Of a stretch of DNA of 64,000 nucleotides, positions 58,153 through 64,000 are shown one piece after another (position 1 is the stretch's first letter; each line of letters starts with the position of its first letter). The stretch comes from Pontibacterium sinense (GTDB lineage Bacteria > Pseudomonadota > Gammaproteobacteria > Pseudomonadales > Balneatricaceae), in the NCBI RefSeq assembly GCF_015209595.1, contig NZ_JADEYS010000007.1, positions 1 through 64,000 on the forward strand, given 5' to 3'. A program made the translations under genes and the position numbers. The notes beneath the pieces were generated by a model. The model ran no database searches. It was not told where the DNA came from and saw only the letters and a program-made list of their open reading frames with translations.

Positions 58153-59529
58153 ATGCGTGCTCCTGAACTTCTGTCCCCTGCCGGGACGCTGAAAAATATG
58201 AAATATGCGTTCGCCTACGGGGCGGATGCGGTCTACGCAGGTCAGCCTCGTTATAGTCTGCGAGTGCGTGAAAATGACTTCAATATGGATAACCTCCAGA
58301 CCGGGATCGATCTGGCGCACAGTCTGGAGAAGAAGTTCCTCGTCGCAAGTAACATCATGCCTCACAACGGCAAGCTGAAAACCTATCTGGATGATATGCG
58401 TCCGGTGGTTGAGATGGGACCTGATGCACTGATTATGTCTGATCCCGGCCTGATTATGATGGTGAAGGATACCTTCCCAGATATGCCGATCCATCTGTCT
58501 GTCCAGTCCAATACAATGAACTGGGCAACCGTGAAGTTCTGGGAGCGGATGGGTATTGAGCGTGTCATTCTGTCCCGCGAGTTGTCACTGGACGAAGTGG
58601 CAGAGATCCGTCAAATCTGTCCGGACATGGAGCTGGAGGTGTTTGTACACGGCTCTCTGTGTATCGCTTATTCAGGTCGTTGTCTGTTGTCGGGTTATAT
58701 CAATCACCGTGATCCGAACCAGGGTACCTGTACCAATTCGTGTCGCTGGAAGTATGACGCCCATGAAGCCAAGCAGGATGAAACGGGCGATCTGATTCCT
58801 CTCGCTCAGGACGGTCAGGAGCAGGCAGCAGAGGCTGCGCAGCAGTTTGATCCGACGACTGATCTGGGGCTGGGTGGTCATACTGATACGCCGTACTTGC
58901 TACAAGAACGTTCACGTCCGGGTGAATATATGCCTGCTTATGAAGATGAGCACGGTACTTATATCATGAACTCCAAAGACCTGCGTGCGATCCAGCATGT
59001 ACATCGTTTGGCGGAGATCGGTGTTGACTGTCTGAAGATCGAGGGACGGACGAAGTCTTATTACTATGTCGCCCGTACTGCTCAGGCGTACCGTAAAGCG
59101 ATTGATGATGCCGTTGCCGGACGTCCGTTCGACATGGGTCTGATGGATGAACTGGAAAATCTGGCGCACCGTGGTTACACCGAAGGTTTCTACCGTCGTC
59201 ATGTTCACGATGAGTATCAGAACTACGAAACCGGTAACTCTATCGGTTATCACCAGCAGTTTGTGGGTGAAATTCTGGGCCGCGAAGGTGACATGTTGAA
59301 AGTGGACGTGAAAAACCGCTTCCAGAAAGGTGATACGCTGGAGCTGATGACGCCGCAGGGTAATCGCAAGTTTGTGCTGGAAACGATGCACAACAAAAAA
59401 GGTCAGGATGTCGATGTTGCACCGGGTTCCGGTCACGTGGTCAGCATCCCGATGGGCGGTGATTTTGATCCTGAGCATGCACTGCTGATGCGTGATCTGC
59501 GCGACGTTGAAACAACCCGCAAGAAATAA
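58153..59529 (+). CDS. trhP: tRNA hydroxylation protein TrhP (U32 peptidase family, YegQ)
   Basis: A 458-residue U32-family protein. In E. coli it makes 5-hydroxyuridine at tRNA position 34 using prephenate. The N-terminal APELLSPAGTLKNMKYAFAYGADAVY and the U32 signature around ELEVFVHGSLCIAYSGRC are clear; further cysteines in GTCTNSCRW complete the cluster-type set. Normal length. It is followed after 13 bases by a prenyltransferase gene. Confidence 0.94.
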   Translation: MRAPELLSPAGTLKNMKYAFAYGADAVYAGQPRYSLRVRENDFNMDNLQTGIDLAHSLEKKFLVASNIMPHNGKLKTYLDDMRPVVEMGPDALIMSDPGLIMMVKDTFPDMPIHLSVQSNTMNWATVKFWERMGIERVILSRELSLDEVAEIRQICPDMELEVFVHGSLCIAYSGRCLLSGYINHRDPNQGTCTNSCRWKYDAHEAKQDETGDLIPLAQDGQEQAAEAAQQFDPTTDLGLGGHTDTPYLLQERSRPGEYMPAYEDEHGTYIMNSKDLRAIQHVHRLAEIGVDCLKIEGRTKSYYYVARTAQAYRKAIDDAVAGRPFDMGLMDELENLAHRGYTEGFYRRHVHDEYQNYETGNSIGYHQQFVGEILGREGDMLKVDVKNRFQKGDTLELMTPQGNRKFVLETMHNKKGQDVDVAPGSGHVVSIPMGGDFDPEHALLMRDLRDVETTRKK

Positions 59530-59542
59530 ATATCGCGCGCCC

Positions 59543-60403
59543 ATGGACCTGAGTAAATACAGTTTCCGGCGCGCACTGCGTCCCTTCTCTTTTACCGTTG
59601 CACTGGTGGTCTGCCTGACAGGTATCGCGAGTGCAACGGTGTCTAGTGCCTTCAGCAGTCTCTCTGCCGCGCTGGTTTTAGCCGGTGGTTTACTGCTACA
59701 GGCGGGTGTTAATCTGATTAACGATTACGCCGATCGTCATCAGCTTGAAACCAACATTACGAATGCTGCTCATCTGCGTGCGATGATCCGAATCGAGCAG
59801 AACTTCCGCATTGGCCTCACATGTTTTCTCTTGGCATCTGTTATCGCGCTATATCTGGTGACCCAGGTGGGTCTTGGGTTGCTCTGGCTCGCGCTATTGG
59901 GGATTATCGGAGCGTTGGGGTATACCTTGGAGCCGATGAACTATAAACGCCGGGGATTGGGCGTGGTGCTGGTGTTCTGGTTTATGGGCGTATTGATGGT
60001 CAGTGGCAGTTACTTTGCGGTGACCGGTGATCTGTCTGCGATGGTGGTGTGGCAATCGGTGCCGGTCAGTCTGCTGACATCACTGTTGCTGCTTTCCAAC
60101 GAGTTGCGGGACTATGAAGCGGACCGGAGGGATAATATCGCGACGCTCAGTGTGCGAATTGGTTATGCCCGCGCCTCGGGTCTCTATCTCATTATGGTTA
60201 TCTCGACCTATCTTTCAGCGATGACGCTGTGGTGGAGCGGGGCGCTGCAGTCGCTCTGGCCGCTGTTGCCGAGCTTGTTATGTGCACTCCCTCCTTACCG
60301 CCTGCTTCAGGCGGATGAAGCTCAGCGTAAGGCGTTGACCCCGTTGACCGGGCGTCTGTTTCTGGTCTTCGGATTGGGTTACTGTCTGGCGCTATTTCTC
60401 TGA
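59543..60403 (+). CDS. UbiA-superfamily prenyltransferase (MenA-like)
   Basis: A 286-residue membrane enzyme with about eight to nine helices. The first Mg-diphosphate motif is NDYADRHQLE (about residues 73-82) and the second NELRDYEADRRDN (about 190-202). The overall layout resembles 1,4-dihydroxy-2-naphthoate prenyltransferase. The start giving MDLSKYSFRRALRPFSF is chosen; upstream frame lies in trhP. No other menaquinone gene is nearby, so the acceptor is uncertain. Confidence 0.85.
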   Translation: MDLSKYSFRRALRPFSFTVALVVCLTGIASATVSSAFSSLSAALVLAGGLLLQAGVNLINDYADRHQLETNITNAAHLRAMIRIEQNFRIGLTCFLLASVIALYLVTQVGLGLLWLALLGIIGALGYTLEPMNYKRRGLGVVLVFWFMGVLMVSGSYFAVTGDLSAMVVWQSVPVSLLTSLLLLSNELRDYEADRRDNIATLSVRIGYARASGLYLIMVISTYLSAMTLWWSGALQSLWPLLPSLLCALPPYRLLQADEAQRKALTPLTGRLFLVFGLGYCLALFL

Positions 60404-60624
60404 GCCGATCACTCTTCCGCGCTGCAGTAATTAAGACTAATGCCGAGCACCGAATCACTTTCTAATTAGTGTATAATCTCGCCACAACTAATAAGCGGTC
60501 CTGTGGTTGTTGTCTGTCAATGCGGTCTGAAAATACTGTATTAATAGGCACTTCCTATCTGCCCCATGAGTGATGGGAGCAAGCCGTTACCCTAATGACA
60601 AAGAGCCAATTGGAGTGTCGCCGA
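60404..60624 (+). promoter_or_regulatory. fumarase upstream region with candidate promoter
   Basis: GTATAATC has a perfect TATAAT at 60472-60477 but only a poor -35. A small hairpin, CCCAT/ATGGG (60563-60577), lies in the leader before the ribosome site. Confidence 0.4.
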
Positions 60625-62133
60625 ATGAGTGTTATTCGCCAAGACGACTTCATCAGCAGTGTTGCTGATGCCTTGCAGTTTATCTCCTACTATCACCCGA
60701 TCGATTTCGTTCAGGGCGTTCACGAAGCGTATCAGAAAGAGCAGAACCCAGCGGCGAAAGACGCGATGGCTCAGATTCTGATCAACTCCCGTATGTGTGC
60801 GGAAGGTCAGCGCCCAATCTGTCAGGATACCGGTATCGTTACCGTCTTCCTGAAAGTGGGCATGAACGTGACCTGGGACGCGAAAATGAGCGTGACCGAC
60901 ATGGTGAACGAAGGTGTTCGTCGTGCATATACTCATCCTGACAATGTTCTGCGTGCGTCCATTCTGGCTGATCCTGCCGGTAAGCGTCAGAACACTAAAG
61001 ACAACACGCCAGCGGTTATCCACTACGAAATCGTAGAGGGTGACGAGGTGGAAGTTCACGTTGCAGCGAAAGGCGGCGGTTCCGAGAACAAATCCAAAAT
61101 GGTGATGCTGAACCCATCCGACAGCATTGTTGACTGGGTTGTTAAGACTGTGCCAACCATGGGTGCAGGCTGGTGTCCGCCGGGTATGCTGGGTCTGGGT
61201 ATCGGAGGTACCGCAGAGAAAGCTGCCGTACTGGCGAAAGAATCTCTGATGGATCCGATCGATATCCACGAACTGCGTGAACGTGGTCCTCAGAACCGCG
61301 TTGAAGAACTGCGTCTGGAGATTATGGATGCGGTCAACAACCTGGGTATCGGTGCGCAGGGTCTGGGTGGTCTGACAACCGTTCTGGATGTGAAGATCAT
61401 GGATTATCCAACTCATGCGGCGTCTCTGCCGGTGTGCATGATCCCTAACTGTGCTGCGACACGTCACACCCATTTCACACTGAACGGTAACGGCCCTGCC
61501 GTGCTGACGCCTCCATCTCTGGATGAGTGGCCGGAAGTGACCTTCGAAGTAGGTGAAAGCACCCGCCGCGTTGATCTGAACACCGTAACACCTGAAGATG
61601 TTAAATCCTGGAAGCCTGGTGAAACAGTTCTGCTGAACGGTAAGATGCTGACCGGTCGTGATGCAGCTCACAAACGTATGGTTGAGATGCTGAACAACGG
61701 TGAAGAGCTGCCGGTTGATCTGAAAGGTCGCTTCATCTACTACGTGGGCCCAGTAGACCCAGTGGGTGATGAAGTCGTAGGTCCTGCTGGTCCTACAACG
61801 GCTACCCGTATGGATAAGTTCACCCGTCAGGTTATCGAAAGCACAGGTCTGCTGGGCATGATCGGTAAATCTGAGCGTGGTCCGGTCGCGATTGATGCAA
61901 TCAAAGATAACCAGTCGGTTTACTTGATGGCTGTCGGTGGCGCTGCCTATCTGGTCTCTAAAGCGATCACCAACGCAGAAGTGCTGGCCTTCCCGGAAAT
62001 GGGTATGGAAGCGATCTACGAGTTTGACGTGAAAGATATGCCAGTGACAGTGGCAGTGGATGTGAACGGTGAATCCGTACACAACACGGGGCCTGCTAAA
62101 TGGAAGAAAATTATCGCTGAAGAGATCGCATAA
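60625..62133 (+). CDS. fumA: class I fumarate hydratase (iron-sulfur)
   Basis: The 502-residue [4Fe-4S] fumarase that hydrates fumarate to malate in the TCA cycle. The cysteine ligands are among those in RPICQDTGIV and MIPNCAATRHTHF. The start giving MSVIRQDDF is preferred, since TTGGAG lies upstream and homologues begin there; an ATG ten codons earlier is not supported. Its bidirectional terminator is split by the IS element that follows. Confidence 0.96.
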   Translation: MSVIRQDDFISSVADALQFISYYHPIDFVQGVHEAYQKEQNPAAKDAMAQILINSRMCAEGQRPICQDTGIVTVFLKVGMNVTWDAKMSVTDMVNEGVRRAYTHPDNVLRASILADPAGKRQNTKDNTPAVIHYEIVEGDEVEVHVAAKGGGSENKSKMVMLNPSDSIVDWVVKTVPTMGAGWCPPGMLGLGIGGTAEKAAVLAKESLMDPIDIHELRERGPQNRVEELRLEIMDAVNNLGIGAQGLGGLTTVLDVKIMDYPTHAASLPVCMIPNCAATRHTHFTLNGNGPAVLTPPSLDEWPEVTFEVGESTRRVDLNTVTPEDVKSWKPGETVLLNGKMLTGRDAAHKRMVEMLNNGEELPVDLKGRFIYYVGPVDPVGDEVVGPAGPTTATRMDKFTRQVIESTGLLGMIGKSERGPVAIDAIKDNQSVYLMAVGGAAYLVSKAITNAEVLAFPEMGMEAIYEFDVKDMPVTVAVDVNGESVHNTGPAKWKKIIAEEIA

Positions 62134-62158
62134 GCGTCTTCTTCTTAGATAGTAAAAA

Positions 62159-62172
62159 GCCCCGCAATGCGG
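62159..62172. terminator. left half of the IS-split fumarase terminator
   Basis: GCCCCGCAATGCGG remains next to an A-run. Joined across the IS (one TSD copy removed) it regenerates a GCCCCGC-AAT-GCGGGGC stem with a T-run. On the minus strand this remnant still gives CCGC/GCGG plus T-run and may end the transposase transcript. Confidence 0.85.
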
Positions 62173-62181
62173 CAATGCTGT

Positions 62182-63513
62182 TCACTTTAGGGGAGCCGCT
62201 TTGCGATCCACTGGATAACGGGTTTTTGATATCTTCACCGTCCGAGGCGTTGTTCGCCTCGGACGCCTCTCTAAAAACAGACCACCAATGCCTGATCTCA
62301 ACTCCGATAGCCTTCGTCCTGTGCCGGATACCGGGTTAGCTGCAGCCATCACTATCAGTTGAACTGCAATGTATTGGCATACAGATTTAAATCTTATTTC
62401 GGATGGCCTTCTATCAAAGGCGATTGCTGCCAGAGAGGCCTCTCTTCTGATTACGTTATACGTCAGTAAAAGGCCCCAAACTTCTTGATAGATCAACTCG
62501 ACTTTCTTGCTGCGCAACGTGATTGCATTGTGTTGCATTGAGCTCTTAATATCGCGAAAACCAAGCTCTATCTCCCATCGTTCTTGATATAACCCCGCAA
62601 TAGCTTTTGCGCTATACGTTTCTACCGGCAAGGATGTGAAGACAGTTTTCATGCCATCTTTGACTTTATAGCTGACTTCCCGTACCTCCCAATATTCGGG
62701 TAACTCCGGGTTTTTCTTTCGAGCCTGGGGTGAGACTTTCATCTTTACCAGCCGATCATTTTTTCCGTACCTTTGCAGCTCTTCTCGCACAAGGTTTTTG
62801 CGTTCAGGGATGAGCCAGTGACGGTTTTTACCTTGTCGTGATACGTTGAGCAGTAAATTAGCCCCCCAAAAGCCTTTATCAAATAAGGTAACGGAGTTAT
62901 CAGGTATTTGATGTAAAAACGCGTCAGCGAGTCGCATTTCGCTACGGCGGTAGGGGCTAATCTGGGCATCAACAACAATATGCGATCTCACATTCATGAG
63001 GGCCACGAGCCGCATCATTGGAAAAGGTGTTTGGCGTTTTGTTGATGTATTTCCCGAACCGAAGTGCTCACGTAATTCAGGCGTATCCGGGGTTCTGAAT
63101 AATGCCCCGTCTACAGCAAAGACCTGTAGCCCTTGCCACTCATCACCCGTATATCGTTCACGCCCCCATTGGTGGCCGGTCTGGCAAAATAGCCACTCTA
63201 TGGGCTGCGAGCCGAGTCTTTTACGGGCCTCGGTCACACCGCTTTTAGCAAGCAAGCTATCTGATGCCAGGCCTTGCGCACAGATATTCAAGCGCCGAGC
63301 AACCTCATGAACGGGCTCATCGCGGAAAATTGCCATACCCAGTACGAGCCACAACACTTGATCTGAAGGCAGGCGTCTACGTCGAATAGTTGCTTTATCA
63401 GATAGGGTTAAAGCCGATTCAACCCATTCAATTGGAATATTATGAGTAAATGTACTCAAATCTGAGAAATTGAAAAGCTCACCAAGGTCGAGAAGGGATT
63501 GTTGAAAAGGCAT
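62182..63513 (-). CDS. IS4-family transposase
   Basis: A DDE transposase of 443 residues from the ATG chosen. Catalytic residues are seen as Asp in FAVDGALFR, Asp in LFDKGFWG, and Glu in the signature YQERWEIELGFRDIK, which fits Y-x2-R-x3-E-x6-K exactly. An ATG nine codons upstream is in frame but falls within a hairpin with a T-run that ends right at the chosen ATG. The stop codon lies inside the left inverted repeat. The frame is intact, so it is probably active. Confidence 0.94.
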   Translation of the reverse strand: MPFQQSLLDLGELFNFSDLSTFTHNIPIEWVESALTLSDKATIRRRRLPSDQVLWLVLGMAIFRDEPVHEVARRLNICAQGLASDSLLAKSGVTEARKRLGSQPIEWLFCQTGHQWGRERYTGDEWQGLQVFAVDGALFRTPDTPELREHFGSGNTSTKRQTPFPMMRLVALMNVRSHIVVDAQISPYRRSEMRLADAFLHQIPDNSVTLFDKGFWGANLLLNVSRQGKNRHWLIPERKNLVREELQRYGKNDRLVKMKVSPQARKKNPELPEYWEVREVSYKVKDGMKTVFTSLPVETYSAKAIAGLYQERWEIELGFRDIKSSMQHNAITLRSKKVELIYQEVWGLLLTYNVIRREASLAAIAFDRRPSEIRFKSVCQYIAVQLIVMAAANPVSGTGRRLSELRSGIGGLFLERRPRRTTPRTVKISKTRYPVDRKAAPLK

Positions 63514-63550
63514 AAAAAAATCCGATGCTGAGAACAACATCGGATTTTCT
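63514..63550 (-). terminator. hairpin with T-run at the transposase start
   Basis: On the minus strand AATCCGATG and CATCGGATT arms enclose a 10-base loop, followed by seven T and then the transposase ATG. It can terminate transcripts entering from outside and hide the ribosome site. Confidence 0.7.
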
Positions 63551-63593
63551 ACTAAGCCTGCTTTTACCTCAAATGCTTAAGTGAACAGCATTG

Positions 63594-63613
63594 CCGCAAT
63601 GCGGGGCTTTTTT
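63594..63613. terminator. right half of the IS-split terminator
   Basis: Second TSD copy CCGCAATGCGG followed by GGC and six T. A short CCGC/GCGG stem with T-run still remains on the plus strand; the full 7-bp stem is gone. Confidence 0.8.
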
Positions 63614-63655
63614 GTGGCGGGCTGTTAGATCTGCGCGCGAACCTGTGCGAGAGAA

Positions 63656-64000
63656 TTACTTCGCAACGATCGGTGACAACCCGTTTTTCTCTGCATATTC
63701 CTGAAGCTTTCCGTTTGCTTTCATGGCTGCGACAAAGCGGTTTACTTCCGATAACCATACATCGTCATTTTTAGGTACGGCATAGGCATACGGTGTTGGC
63801 GCCAGTGGTGTTTCAGGAATAAGCAGCTGAGCCCAGCGAGTGAGTGCTGCCATGCGTTTACCGTAAGGGTAATCCGTCATAAAGACGTCGGCGCGACCGC
63901 TTTGTACTTCCTGTTCACGTGCTTTGAAACTATCCACGACGCTTAGCTCCGCCTGCTGGAGATAGTCGCGCATCACCGGTTCCATATACGTACCTTTCTG
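63656..64000 (-). CDS. periplasmic solute-binding protein, amino-acid type, 5' end outside the window
   Basis: The C-terminal 114 residues of a family-3 (SBP_bac_3) extracellular solute-binding protein. The sequence runs off the window edge in open frame. Visible are SGRADVFMTDYPYGKRMAA, AVPKNDDVWLSEVNRFVAAMKANGKLQEYAEKNGL, the typical last-lobe and C-terminal helix of amino-acid or related ABC-transporter receptors. Ligand unknown. It converges on fumarase, and its terminator was the one split by the IS. Confidence 0.88.
   Translation of the reverse strand, partial: QKGTYMEPVMRDYLQQAELSVVDSFKAREQEVQSGRADVFMTDYPYGKRMAALTRWAQLLIPETPLAPTPYAYAVPKNDDVWLSEVNRFVAAMKANGKLQEYAEKNGLSPIVAK

Larger units (their letters stand above)
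62173..63593. mobile_element. IS4-family insertion sequence, 1421 bp
   Basis: Complete element with 18-bp terminal inverted repeats (one mismatch) beginning CAATGCTGTTCACTT: left 62173-62190, right 63576-63593. It is flanked by an exact 11-bp duplication CCGCAATGCGG (62162-62172 and 63594-63604). One minus-strand transposase gene fills it. Element length, TSD length and the transposase YREK motif all fit the IS4 family. The exact repeats and intact gene suggest a recent insertion. Confidence 0.95.

Noticed and set aside
60592-62175. 527-residue open frame antisense to fumarase
   Set aside because: Same reason: complementary to a highly expressed, strongly biased gene, His/Thr/Arg-rich composition, no ribosome site or domain.
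62745-62978. Second IS protein (77-residue minus-strand frame inside the transposase gene)
   Set aside because: IS4-family elements carry one transposase; this frame is internal and has no family features.

Overview
The window is a stretch of ordinary gammaproteobacterial chromosome, about 50% G+C and densely coded. Several things together point to a marine member of the Oceanospirillales / Oceanospirillaceae type: the gene orders mreBCD-maf-rng-yhdP, lptCAB-rpoN-hpf-ptsN-rapZ-ptsO and mlaFEDCB-ibaG-murA-hisGD; GatCAB; a TorF-type porin; an AcuI-type acrylyl-CoA reductase; and fxsA-groESL. Assignment to a genus is not possible from this alone.

Layout. 1-480: a 152-bp tandem repeat carrying terminators and decayed tRNA-fMet 3'-end sequence. 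482-2334: iron storage, with two complementary bacterioferritin subunits divergent from bfd, then a gamma-glutamylcyclotransferase-like gene. 2579-4389: a small lipoprotein, a GNAT enzyme and a TorF porin behind a sigma-54/NtrC-type promoter. 4651-7924: gatCAB (minus). 8284-17571: the cell-shape and envelope run mreB-mreC-mreD-maf-rng-yhdP-nitrilase. 17582-27598: a long minus-strand run reading yrbG-kdsD-kdsC-lptC-lptA-lptB-rpoN-hpf-ptsN-rapZ-ptsO, then mgtE and yjgA (LPS synthesis and export, nitrogen-PTS, sigma-54, Mg2+ uptake). 27854-34473: mlaFEDCB, ibaG, murA, hisG, hisD. 34551-39167: degS/algW, ybgI, yhcB, and a FadR-type regulator divergent from acuI. 39232-48400: nnrS, then a B12 region (btuF-like, cobU, cobT, cobC on plus; cobO and btuB on minus, btuB behind a cobalamin riboswitch), with an HDOD-GAF protein and a small Cys-rich periplasmic protein between. 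48475-62133: panE, yajQ, ampG, a fabG-like SDR, fxsA, groES-groEL, a coiled-coil membrane protein, a GST, thpR, trhP, a UbiA-type prenyltransferase and class I fumarase. 62173-63593: an IS4-family element. 63656-64000: the 3' part of a periplasmic solute-binding protein gene.

Most of the window is conserved housekeeping. The parts worth a second look are: (i) an apparent AUU start for mreC, whose only conventional start would delete the membrane anchor; (ii) a secreted 96-residue protein with a mirror-symmetric six-cysteine pattern containing a twin CX3C motif; (iii) a strong sigma-54 promoter plus NtrC-like site ahead of torF; (iv) two sigma-32-type promoters with identical spacing at fxsA and groES, and a perfect palindrome in the fxsA leader; (v) an orphan plus-strand terminator-like hairpin and further hairpins between gatC and mreB; (vi) a bacterioferritin pair that divides ferroxidase and haem ligands between subunits; and (vii) an IS4-family copy inserted exactly in the hairpin of the fumarase terminator with an 11-bp target duplication, carrying a hairpin at its own transposase start. 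I see no phage, CRISPR array, defence island or obvious new multi-gene system.
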